From Lagopus muta (Eukaryota; Chordata; Aves; Galliformes; Phasianidae): a stretch of 64,000 nucleotides of DNA. The stretch is taken from NCBI RefSeq assembly GCF_023343835.1, contig NC_064442.1, positions 17,470,501-17,534,500 of the forward strand. The letters run 5' to 3'. Below, piece by piece: positions 22,461 through 32,233 of this stretch. Each line of letters begins with the position of its first letter. The first letter of the stretch is position 1. The notes under the pieces were generated by a model. The model ran no database searches and was not told where the DNA came from. It saw nothing but the letters and a program-made list of their open reading frames with translations. Both the position numbers and the translations under genes were made by a program.

Positions 22461-24954
22461 ATGCCCTGCCCTGCTGGGAAGCCGTCCTCTACTCGGCTGT
22501 GTGAAGTGTGAACCACTAAGAAGGGCTGTCCACATTGCTTACTGTTTACTTAGTCCTTTTTCCTCTCTCTTGCCCTCTCCACATTTAGACTCATCTTCTT
22601 TGCCTTTCTGCAGAAACCCTAAAGAGTTTTGGCACCTCCATATGCAGAGCCTGATTCTCTCACCTGACTTAGCCCAGTGGTTTGTGCTGCTGCCAGTGGT
22701 CCTCTTGCACCCTGGTCTCTCATATCACCTCTTGGCCTTTGCAGCTTGGGAGGACCTGGCTGTCAGTCTCATATCTAAGCAGTGAGGTGGCTTTTTTAGG
22801 GCTTTCCCCAGGCCCTGCTCTTGCCCCTGGGCCGAGTGCTGCAGGGATAGGACCTGGAGATTTGGTCATTACTCAGCTTGGGACTCCAGTAGTGTTTACC
22901 CGTAGGGGAAAGCTGGTCCTTGCTGCTCCATAGCTCTCCTTAGAGAGCTTCAGATTGGAGAAGTCTGTTTCTCAAGTTAAATACAGAATAAAGCCACTTA
23001 AAGCTTAGTTTCACCCTTAGACTGGGGTCTTCTTCGTGTTGGTGTGCAGCTGGCCTGGTGAGCATGCAAATGGCCCAGAAGGCAGTGGCCACTGCCTGTA
23101 TTCCTGAGCTGCACAGTGTTGGTGGCAATTCCAAGCTGCACTAAATTCCATTTCACTTATATCTACAAAAGCTGATGCAGTCAAATAAAGCTGTTCTGAC
23201 AGCAACATTTAATAACCCTGCTGCTTGCAAAACCACAGACTCGCTGACAATGGATGTTTTTTTAGAAAGCTGAATTTTTACTGTCTTAGAACTAGATTTA
23301 CAACCCAACCATCATTGAGTACCTGTGTACACAGCCGACTACAAAAGGCAGCGAGGGAGAGCAGGGAGGGGAGAACTGTTGCCCGTTCCAGAAGACCAGC
23401 AGGAAAAGGCAGCAGCTTTTGTACATCTTGGCACACTGAGGTCCGCATGTCGTTAACTCTGTGCTGGGCGTGAGGAGGGGAGCGGTGAGGGGAAGCTGCT
23501 GCTGCAGGACATCTCTCACAGCCCTTCTGTTTCCTCTGCTGTGGGAAGAAGGACAGGATACATGTTGCAGCACGTGGAGCTGTGCAAAGTCCAACAGGCT
23601 CTTCACAGCGCCTTGCTCTGTCCCTACAGCAGCCTCAACCCCTGCCTCGTGGACTTCAGTGAGGAGGGTGGAAATGGCCAGTAGAGGGGCTATTTTTATG
23701 ATGGGATCTAAGTCCCTAAGGTGCCTTAGGCATCGGAGTCACTTGAGAGGATCACAGCGCATCAGGGCCCATTGCTGGGCTAATAGAGATCTGCATCTCA
23801 TTCCTCCCCTGTGATTTTAGGAAACTAGTAGCAGGGGGGAATTTTGGTGCTCATTGCCTTGTTTCTCTTCTCTCTTCTGTTTTAGGCTGGGTATAGCCAC
23901 CCTCATTCCTGCCTGAACAGATTAGGTGCTGTCACCACACAGTTGCATCCCTCCCTCGAGGTGGCTGTTTCAGTGATTCACGCCAGCCCAGAGGACTGCC
24001 TGCTTCTCATCTCATCAATTTGATGGAAGGAGGCAGTTGAACTCGTTGTTCATAGGATTACGAGGATGCCTGTCACAGCCTGCGTGGCAGAAAGCTGTAT
24101 TTGTAATTAATACCTGCACCAATGGCCTACCAGTTAGTCATCTCTCATTATCGTACAGGGATTCTCTTCTGCAGATTCGATGGCTGTGGTGGCCAACAGC
24201 CACTCAATGGGCAGCAGCTGTCCTTCCAGCTCCTGGGCTCAGCAGTGTGCTAGGTGAGCTGCACTCCAAGGAAGCGTTCCTCCTGTGCTGAATGAGCGAC
24301 CACTGCTCCTTAGCCCCCACTGCATTGCAGTCATGGTTCTCCTGTGTGTGACTGCAGCCTAGGGCTCAGGAGCTTCATGCCATTCTAACAGGAGGCTGTG
24401 GTTGGGGGGGTAGGCTCTCCTCAGTGGATTTTTTCAGGCCTTGTAAGCAATGTGTCATCACAGCAGTTCAGTACACACCTCGGCCTGCTTGGCAGCCTCT
24501 TGCTTTGAGAGGGCTTCTCTTCTCCCAGTCACTTCTATGGCTCCTCCTTATGTTGGGCTTTGGCTTAAACTGAGGGAAGCACTTTCTGTGGGCTTATGAA
24601 AAGCGTTTGCTGCTCTGGGATTTCAGGGGAGCTCAGCAATGTGGAGATGGGATGTGAGGCCTAACATGGAGTTCTAGGGCAAATCTTCCACAGGAATAGC
24701 CTTGAGGAAAGCATTTGCCTGTTAGTCCAGTCAGAATCACTCCAAAAGCTGAAGGCTCTAGTCATGACAGACGAGTGAGGGACAGCATTTACGTTGCATG
24801 GGGACTAGGGAGAGGAGGAAAAGCACAGCCAAACTTCCTGCAGGGCAGGGTGGCAGCTTGACAACAGGTTTACAACAAGGTTCTTGTCGCAGTCTCAGAC
24901 ATGTCACCATTCTCAACCAACCCCTCTGTGCTTGTTTTCCCATCTCCCTCTCCT
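22461..24954. other. Non-coding DNA, no gene seen
   Basis: The sequence is pyrimidine-rich at 22540-22620, with a TTTCTGCAG acceptor-like end near 22613. Plus-strand frames reach 117 codons (23461-23814) but have no recognisable content. A short patch at 23140-23220 (CAAATAAAG, TTTAATAACC) is weakly enhancer-like. No repeat family was identified. Confidence 0.45.
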
Positions 24955-25055
24955 CTCCATTTAGACTGAGTACTTGAGGACAGCAGTCTTGTCTTTCTAT
25001 TTTGAAAACACTTAATACATTCTTGGTGCTGAGTAAATTACTGCTATTGTTGCGT
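24955..25055 (-). mobile_element. Ancient amniote SINE remnant, antisense
   Basis: Read on the plus strand, TTAGACTGAGTACTTGAGGAC, GTCTTGTCTTTCTATTTTG, ACACTTAATACATTC and GGTGCTGAGTAAATTACTGC follow the order of the reverse complement of old amniote MIR-like SINEs. In those elements the corresponding words are a tagattgtaagctc stretch, a gtcttt stretch and a cacctag stretch followed by a taataata end. Divergence is high and the ends are approximate. Confidence 0.45.
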
Positions 25056-25302
25056 TAATTAGCTCAGGGCCCCCTTGCATGCGCAAGACCAGATCATTAT
25101 AACAGTTGGTTGATAGAGCAGTAGCACATTAATTTGGGCTCTCCAGCAAAGCTGTGGGCCTGCTGTGCCAGAGGCTGCGGGCAGGCAGGAGGGGTATGGT
25201 TGGAGGTGACTGTCAGGGAAAGGGCTGATGGCAGCAAGAGCTCCTTCCCCCTTGCCTGGGGTCGATTGGCCAGTGTGAGGGAGCTCCAGACCCACATCTG
25301 TG
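25056..25302. other. GC-rich spacer between SINE and CR1
   Basis: Frames of 71-85 codons are open on both strands because of high GC and are shadows of one another. No gene or repeat is recognised between the SINE remnant and the CR1 tail. Confidence 0.4.
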
Positions 25303-25460
25303 TGCCCAGAGAGGTGGTGGGCTCACTTCCCCTGGAGCTACTCAAAAAACACATAGATGTGGTACTTAGGGATGCGGTTCAGTGAGCGGTACTGGTGGTA
25401 GGTGCAGGGTTGTACAAGATGGTCTTACAGGTCTTTTCTAACCTTAGTGATTCTCTGAGT
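25303..25460 (+). mobile_element. CR1 LINE 3' end fragment
   Basis: The segment begins TGCCCAGAGAGGTGGTGGG and passes through a CCTGGAGCTACTCAAAAAAC part and a degenerate TGGTACTTAGGG part. It then continues with GTTGTACAAGATGGTCTTAC and AACCTTAGTGATTCTCTGAG. This is the sense order of the bird CR1 3' terminus, from the end of the ORF2 region through the 3' UTR to the ATTCT-type tail. It is 5'-truncated, as nearly all CR1 copies are, and too diverged to be active. Confidence 0.85.
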
Positions 25461-25464
25461 GCAC

Positions 25465-25570
25465 AGTTCGGTCTGAAGGATTGATATGACTTGCCTGAGA
25501 TGGCAAGGGAGCAAGCCCAAAGGATTTTGTTGCCCAGGCTTGTGTTTTAACCACACAGTCTCACTCCCCA
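25465..25570 (+). mobile_element. Possible MIR-type SINE core
   Basis: GATATGACTTGCCTGAGATGG, GGGAGCAAG and CAGGCTTGTGTTTTAACCAC resemble the acttgcccaaggtcac core and the ttctaaccac end of MIR-type elements. It directly follows the CR1 tail. The match is partial. Confidence 0.35.
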
Positions 25571-25659
25571 GGACGCTTGGATCCAGTAGGAAGCACGGCA
25601 GATGGAGCCAGGCAGCAGGTCCAGCTCCAGCTGGCAGGCAGGGAAAGGGCGAAGCGGCA

Positions 25660-26010
25660 GCACCAGTGACCTTGCTGATTTATTCATTAGACAGCGCTTA
25701 GAAGAAGGGGAGGATTGATTTGTCTGTCAAATGCAACACCAAACCATGCGGCCTGCGAGGGGAGGACTAATTGTGCTGCTGACACTGAGGCCAGTACTGA
25801 CTTGCGCAGTCAAGCACCTTTTTATTACGTTTTGCTGCTAGTCAGCCCTTCTTCTTTTCATCTGTCCTATTATCTTGGCAATTTATTGATGTGAAACTGG
25901 ATTTAAGTGGTTATTCTGCCTGTGAAAATGAGGAGGAAAACAGTTGATATTGAATGCGGTGAAATGTTGGATTAGCCTCTGCGTTACTATTATTTGGAGC
26001 CAGTTTGAAG
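25660..26010. promoter_or_regulatory. Strong enhancer-like block
   Basis: About 350 bp of unique sequence carry many site-like words: TGATTTATTCATTAG, GAGGATTGATTTG, CTGTCAAATG, GGACTAATTGTGC, CAATTTATTGATGTG and TTTTTATTACG. The TGTCA is a MEIS/TGIF-like core. CpGs persist near 25749 and 25805. Composition is even and non-repetitive. The right end overlaps the C-terminal end of the longest open frame in the window. Confidence 0.4.
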
Positions 26011-26632
26011 CCACCTGGCTGTGCAAGCCACAGCAGCACCTCTCTGGCAGCAAAATGCCTCCAGGAGGCTGAGTCCCTTGTTTAAAAGCACTCTGTGAAC
26101 TCTTACAGAAAGTGTCCCAAAGTTCTCGTGATGATGTAGGCTCTTGATTCTTAATTTCAAAGGATTCTTGAATGCACCAAACTTCCTGCCTGCTGTTGAA
26201 ATCACTGTTGGAACAGCTATGCAGTTTTATTTCATTAAAAAAAAACAACCACCTTTCTGTAAATGCATTGTGATCACTCTGAGGCTGCCATTCTTGAAGA
26301 CAAGCAAGGGACAAATTCAAATTGCCTATTTTCTGAGCTGCGCAGGCATTGGCAAGTCCCCATAGCATGGTGCTGAGCAGACACGTTCCTGGCTGGGCTG
26401 CAGCACGGGGCAGACGTGAGCTCATGGCCCGTGACACATCACACTGACATGCCGTGAGTTCACATCCTTGGCATGAAGCGCTGGGTGCTCTCCCAGAGCT
26501 CTGGCTGCAGCCCTTGCTGGTTGGCAGGAGGGCCCTGCTGGGGCTGCCTGCAGTCCTGTGCCTGGCCGTGGAGCAGCCCTGCTGCCATGGTGGTCTGCAC
26601 TGAGTCTTCCCACCCAAGGCACACGAGGGCAC
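25883..26632 (-). other. Longest open frame (249 codons), no known product
   Basis: The frame runs from an ATG at 26632 to a stop at 25883 on the minus strand. Its first half is rich in Cys, Ser, Ala and Arg, and its second half is more mixed with an FFFNEIKLH stretch. I recognise no domain, signal peptide or membrane segment. Nothing suggests a promoter upstream, and its 3' end lies in an enhancer-like block. By a rough count (3 of 64 codons are stops, about 6000 stop-to-stop intervals in six frames) a frame this long is expected about 0.04 times by chance. It is unusual but not decisive, and local GC raises the odds. Confidence 0.12.
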
Positions 26633-28221
26633 CTGCCTCTGCCTACGCTGCCCTTAACCAAATGCACAGCAAGCTGCACATGTTGGCATGGGTGGTGTCA
26701 TGGTGTTATTCTTCTTGCAGACACATGACGAGTCATGTAATTGATGAAGCCAGCTTTCTTTTTTCAAACTGCATTGTATCTTGCCTGGCAGCTTCACCTG
26801 CACTCCCGCAGAAGGCTTTGCCCTGTTCCCCACTGAGCTGGAGAGGTTTCAGTTCATGCGGGATACTTTTGTAAAGTTCGTCTTTTGTTCAGTCCTGGAT
26901 GGCTCCTAATGGTTCTTAATCCAAGCCTGGCTGGCAATCTTTAAGGGTCATTACAGTCATTTGAAAGATTTCCAATGCCTGCAATGGGTGCTGAGTCAAG
27001 CCTGCACCGAGGGCACAGAGGAATTCATTGTCCTTACTAATTTGGTTCTTGGATTCTCCCCCACTGCTCTGCTAAATGGACCTCAGCCCTGATCTTGAAG
27101 CAAGCACTTTGCAGAAATTTACACCCCTGCAGGCATAGAATAGCTCCTCCATTCACTTGCAGCATCTCCTTCCTTTGCAATTTCTGTTCCTCCTCCACAG
27201 TTTTTGCAGGCTGTTCATCCTCTAGTTGTGATGTGTGTCTCTCCTCCCCTGCTCTGGCTCCATCAGGCAGTAAACGTGATTCCATCTTGTGTTGCGAAAA
27301 TAATCAGCTTTTAATTATCTAAAGGAAAGGGGTTTGTAAAAGCCCTTCAAAGCCCAGTGTCTTTGAGTCGTGTTGCAAAAGAAAGGCAACGTGAGCCTGG
27401 CGGTTTGTGTGTTCACAGCAAGCTGTTCCTTTAAGCCACGTATTACACCCTCCACCAGCATTTAGCCATGAACGAAAATGCAGCTGAGTGATTCCTGGGC
27501 TGTTCTGAAAGCAAAGAGGGATTAATTTCAGCACAAACTGAATGCCTTCCTCCCAGTTCCTTTCATCCCCACGGAGATAAATTGGGGATACTCTCAGCAT
27601 GAGGGCAACGCAGTAGGAAAGCCAACTGTTCTGCAGCGAGATTTCAGAAAATCTCGTGGATTTGGTGCAGAGTACATCAGTGAAAGTAGTCAACTGCCTC
27701 CCAAAGGGTAAACCCCACCCCGGATCAGAGAGATGCTGCTTGCAGTTTGATTTGCTGCTTTCTGTCTGGCTGTACTGCTTTGGGGATTTTATAGGGACTA
27801 ATGAATCAAGGACTCAACTTACCGTCCTCAAGGCTTCCTTTTCGCCCCTGTGAAACAGTAACAGCAAGGGCTGTGAGAGATCTCTTGATGTCTCATCCAT
27901 AGTGCCTTCAATTTACAGTCACTTAATAAGATACTTGCTAATAGATGTTTTTGCTTGTGTCTTTTTCTTTTAGTTGTTTCCTTCTCCTTCATATTTCCTA
28001 CCCAAAGCATCTATAAGAGAAACTTCTGCATTTGTGTAGCACCTAGCAGTACAGAGGGGCTCTGGGAGAGCAGTGTATGCTGTCATGCAACCCTGTCCCT
28101 CTCCTGTGTCCCAGCATGAGCGTTCAGTGGGTTGTGTTGTTGAATTAGTATAGAGGGCTATTTTTTGTCCTAAAAATTCCACTTCTACCTGCGTGCCTCA
28201 GATATGACCCCTGTGGGTGTG
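26633..28221. other. Non-coding DNA, partly AT-rich and enhancer-like
   Basis: The part from about 26880 to 27680 is unique and has TAAT-type words such as TCCTTACTAATTTGG (near 27031) and GAAAATAATCAGCTTTTAATTATC (27296-27319). It could contain another conserved element. The longest frame is 133 codons (plus, 26473-26874), opposite the 249-codon frame. A weak match to the head of an old SINE (GTGTAGCACCTAG) lies at 28034-28046. Confidence 0.35.
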
Positions 28222-28395
28222 CTGTAATCTAAGTAACAGATGAACATTTAAGGGGTGATTGCTACCTACTTCTTACAGATGAGAAAACCTTGTCACCCAA
28301 ACCAGGCAGATAATTCAGAGGAAGACAATGACAGATCCAGGATCTCTAGTTGCCAGGTCGTGTGTGTTTGACTAGGTCACTCTTTCTATTGGGGT
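28222..28395 (+). mobile_element. Ancient MIR/CORE-SINE-type remnant
   Basis: The core word CTTACAGATGAGAAAACC is followed by a degenerate segment and then AATGACAGATCCAGGATCTC and TTTGACTAGGTCACTC. This order matches the cattttacagatgaggaaac core and the tail of old amniote SINEs. The earlier GTAATCTAAGTAACAG fits the cttacaatctaagta word of the same families. A head part may lie at 28034-28070. Divergence is high. Confidence 0.45.
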
Positions 28396-28602
28396 GGCCG
28401 TAAAGGAGAAACTCGGCTTGAGTAGTTGGGTACAATTTCTGGGTGGACTGCTCACATGGGAAATCCTGAACGACTGAATGTCTTCCAAATTCTCTGTACG
28501 TGAGATGTGGAGAAGCTGAAAAAACTAAAGAAATAAAACTTTCCTACTAGCATCTTAAAAAGCCTGGCAATGAGTAAGCCTGAATAACAGGCCTGGCAAA
28601 AT
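28396..28602. other. Spacer between SINE remnant and CR1
   Basis: This is unique AT-rich sequence with no recognisable element. Confidence 0.4.
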
Positions 28603-28830
28603 ATCATAGAATCATAGACCAGCTGGAGCTGGGAGGTGCCCACAAGGATTGAATCCAACCCCTAGATCCACATAGAACAGCCCAAAAAAGAGATCATTGT
28701 CCAAGCACTTCTCAGGCTCTGACAGGCTTGGTGCCATGACACCTTCCCTGGGGGGCCTGCTCCATGCCCAGCCACCCCTCACTGAAGAACCTTTTCCTAA
28801 CACCCAGCCTCAGCCTCCCCCCTTTCTTGG
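28603..28830 (-). mobile_element. CR1 LINE 3' end fragment, minus strand
   Basis: The plus strand begins ATCATAGAATCATAGACCAG, the reverse complement of the CR1 tail of ATTCTATGAT-type repeats. GAATCCAACCCCTAG, CCATGACACCTTCCC and TTTTCCTAACACCCAGCCT follow in the order expected for the antisense CR1 3' UTR. The 5' side fades near 28830, giving the usual severe truncation. Part of the preserved tail repeat suggests a moderately young insertion compared with the other CR1 pieces here. Confidence 0.9.
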
Positions 28831-29219
28831 GGCTCCAAGAAGAAGGCACATCACTTTTTCTCGAGGTCTGGGAGGTGGGAAAGAAGGGCATACACAACCA
28901 TCAGCAATCAAAAGCTCATTGCTGGGTTGATGTGCTCCTTTAGGATGTCCGTTCTGTTTATCATGTCCAAGTTGATGGTGGGGGCAGAGACTGTGATGCA
29001 TACAGGGAGCTGGCTTTGTGCTCCTGCAATTTTGTTGCCCTGACTGACATCAGGAAGCCTCTGCGATGGTCGCTGTGATGGTGGGATGCTTCTACCCCGA
29101 AGGGCGAACTTCGGAAAGTGTTTGCAGCCTGCCTTGCCTCATTTTCCTCTTTGTGAGGTAAGAGGAGTGATTCTGAGCTGCCATATGGCTGCAGCGGTAT
29201 CTGGAAGAGCAGATAACTG
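28831..29219. other. Non-coding DNA, nothing recognised
   Basis: The short frames on both strands are shadows. A plus frame begins at 29086 and runs 129 codons to 29475, opposite the minus frame at 29250-29510. I see no domain in either. Confidence 0.4.
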
Positions 29220-29510
29220 CACAGAGTGTTGTGAAGGGCAAAGCTCCTTTTATTTATTGATACTGATTGTACCAGTCAGTACACAGCTGTGTTCAACTGT
29301 GAAAGTCTTCCTACCTCTAGAGAGGCCCATTACTAAATCCTTGTCCACCATTCTGAGGACAAGAGGACCCTGGGGGTTAGGCAGTATCTCTCCCTGGTGG
29401 AGCTGTGTGCCGTCCACCTCTGTTAGCAGCTCATTGACATACTGCACACTGCTGCAGGCCTTACTGCGAGCCTGAGACTCGGGGAGAGCAGTGATGCGTT
29501 CAGCTGTCAC
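29220..29510 (-). other. 86-codon minus frame ending in poly(A) signals
   Basis: A minus-strand frame from 29510 to 29250 is open for 86 codons with a mixed, protein-like composition (for example SSVQYVNELLTEVDG and LRMVDKDLVMGL). Its stop overlaps two consecutive AATAAA signals at 29249-29258 (minus strand). A frame that ends in polyadenylation signals could be a terminal exon or the 3' part of a processed pseudogene. I do not recognise the protein, no poly(A) tail follows, and the plus strand is also open for 129 codons, so chance remains likely. Confidence 0.2.
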
Positions 29511-29630
29511 GCTGGGACTCAGAGCCTTTACAAGTCAGTTCATCTCTTGATCTTGAAAAGACAAAAGTAACGAACCTCTTGAAAGAAGGTTGCTGTTTGT
29601 CCTGTTGCACTGCACGTTGTTTGGACACCG
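29511..29630. other. Short spacer
   Basis: No recognisable feature is present here, and no clear acceptor is seen upstream of the minus frame. Confidence 0.3.
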
Positions 29631-29800
29631 GTTAGAGGAGGCTGGAGTGAAAGCACAAACCTGTTGAATGAATAAATCGGCTTAGAGAGCTTTGTAGCGA
29701 TTTATTCCGCTCTTCGGTCCTTTGGGCTTGTGTGCAGCTCATAAACGGGCTTATTATTCTATCATGATTCATAGCTTTGTGGCAGGAGCAGTGGGGATAT
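29631..29800. promoter_or_regulatory. Possible conserved non-coding block
   Basis: GAATGAATAAATCGGC, GCGATTTATTCCGC, CATAAACGGGC and TTATTATTCTATCATGATTC are unique words with surviving CpGs and AT-rich cores. The first two are near reverse complements (GAATAAATCG and CGATTTATTC, about 29670-29679 and 29698-29707). The pair could form a stem of 10 bp with an 18-base loop. Confidence 0.35.
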
Positions 29801-32199
29801 GTGCCACCAGGGAAGGGAGAGGGGCTGCAGGCGGAGCATTTCAAGCGGAGATCAGGCAGAGGTCACACTGGAATGCGGGAGAAGAGGGAGAAGCGGGGGC
29901 TGTCCCCTCAGCCAGCAAGCGAACAGCAGGGCTGATGGATGGCTGCAGACGCGATGCAGCCAGTGCAGGAGGTGACCCTTCCCAATCAAGGCTTAATGTT
30001 GTCACTGCTCTTTGGCATTCATTCTGCAGAATTTAGAGATCTCCTAGTGGTGGGAAAACGCTTTATAAATCTCCACCTGATAGGAAGCTTTGTGATGAGT
30101 TACATATAGGCCATCTTGAGGGAGGCTTCAGCTCTCCCTTCCCCACCCTGGGGCTTCTCTATTCTACTTTGAACTTTCTGTGAGCAATTTCAGCCTTTCC
30201 CACAACAGTGGCAGAGTTTCTTACTGGGATATTTTGCCCTAGCATACACTAAGGCATCTTAGAAGCCCTTCCTGCTCCCTTAGCACATATGACACGTTGT
30301 CCTACTGGCAGTGCAGCACAGCTGGTTTATGCATATTGGGGGGCCTTCTGTCACTGGGGATTAATGCTGCAAACAGCAGTGGCAGGCGGCCTGAAATGGA
30401 GCTTCAAGATGTCCCAGCCCATCATTGGTGTGTCTGATCTAATCTGTCAATCAGTCTCCTTGGCAAGCGATGAACAGCCCAAGCCAGGCTGCCCAGCCAG
30501 ATGCTGAGGTATGGTTGGTGTTTCAGAGCTGTTGAGGAAAAAAGAAGCTTTGGCCTTGAGCACCTGTCTTTGTTTTTGCAGCACGAGGCCGAGCTTCGTC
30601 TGAAGGGGGCGGTGTGCTGTTCTGCATGCAGAGATAGAGCAGATGTGCTGCTCAGTACATAGGTCAGAGGAGCTCAGTGCGTGCTGCCCATATGCAGTCC
30701 CTATGCTCGGTCATTCCCTTTCTTTTCCTGGAGACCTCCTCAGCAAAGGCTTTGTGGCAGAGCCTGACAGCTGCTGGGGCAGCTGTGGATGTTCTCTCTA
30801 CTGTGACCTTAGGAGGCCTCCTCCTGCACGCTTCTCTCTGCCATTGCAGTGAGACTCCGGTCATCTGTGGACGAATGCAGGAGCTGCTCTGAGAGGATGT
30901 ATCCACAGTGACAGGGGACACAGGAAAGTGATAGAACACATGTTCTCACAGTGCTCACAGAGACACCGTCTTCTGATTCTTCCATATGTTTTCCAGGCAA
31001 GACTTAGGCTCGGAAAGTGCATTCATCTTGTGCTGAGCAGTGAGGTGCAGATTGTTCTCTGCATGTGCACATGCTGAAGTTTGGGTTGATCCTGTCCACG
31101 CTGAGGAATACAAATAAGCTGTGAGCAGAGCTGTGTGTGCTGGTGATGGGGTCATGGTCGATCAGCACATAGTGACTGCACTGGGGGAAAACAAGAGCTG
31201 GGGCCCTTTTATGGCCAACCACCTTCTGGCCAGGCCCTCTCTCACTGGTTCATAAAGGAGTTTGAGACGGCTGTCCTCCTGTACTCTCTTGGGTATTTAA
31301 GGAAATGGAGGTGAATGAAGGACTCCATGCCTAGATAGGAGCCCTTTTTGATATGTGCTAAGAGTCAAATGATTCACTGTGACCTCATGGCTTTTGGCTG
31401 CAGCTCCTGGTGCGGTGCGATGGCTGGCAGATGCAGCAGGCAGTAGTGTGAGTAGTTTAGAGATGCAGGTGAATTTGTGCCTTGTTTGAGTTAGCTGTGT
31501 AAGAGCAGCTGTGCTGTGTGAGATCAAGTGTATGTGTGGCCAAGTATTCTTTCTCCCTCAGTGACAAATGGTGGATGCCTAAGGAAGAAGGCAGATGCGA
31601 GGCAAGCATGTTGTGGCACCTCCTCCGTGTGTGCTCTCCACCTTCAGAGGTTTTTCACTTCCTTAGCCAAGAATAATTTCATTATATTCCATAGCTTTGG
31701 AGTTTCCTTCCTTGAATTTGTGCAGTCACTTCTTTGGCTTAGGAGAATTGATAGCATCCAGCACCCTGAAGCAAAGAGTTCCACTGCTCTCGTCTCGCTG
31801 GTGTCTAAATCACAAGGTTTCACTCTTAAAGCAAACCCATTAAATCAAAGAGCTGGGGGTCACTGGGCAGATTCCATTGATGCATTGGAAAACTGGGTCT
31901 CAGTGGAAGTGTGTGTCAGCACAATATTGCCTGTAGCTTAGAAACGTTTTCAATACTCCTGGCACAAATCTTTCTTTATAAAAAGGCTCCAGTTTGCATC
32001 TGCCCGTGCTCCAGGACTTGGAGAGTGTGCTGAGGTTGGATCTGCAGATGGGCATTTCTGCAAAGGGCCCGGGAAAAGTAAGGCTAAGAAAGAGAGCTGG
32101 TTTCTTTTTCGCCTTCACATAGGGCTGAAGTTACGTGCAATAGTGTGATCATAGATGCTCTCTACTTATGCCAGGTGCAGGTAGCCTTCACCACCTGTG
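29801..32199. other. Non-coding DNA, no gene seen
   Basis: Frames up to 137 codons (plus, 31528-31941) show no known motif. A polypyrimidine run ending in TTTTTGCAG near 30572-30580 is a decent acceptor, but the sequence after it is closed within about 20 codons in the frames I followed. No transposon was recognised. Confidence 0.45.
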
Positions 32200-32233
32200 T
32201 GGTGCTACAGCAGCATTGGTGCTACAGCAGCAT
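32200..32233. repeat. Exact 17-bp tandem duplication
   Basis: The unit TGGTGCTACAGCAGCAT occurs at 32200-32216 and again at 32217-32233 without mismatch. It is a short slippage product. Confidence 0.9.
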
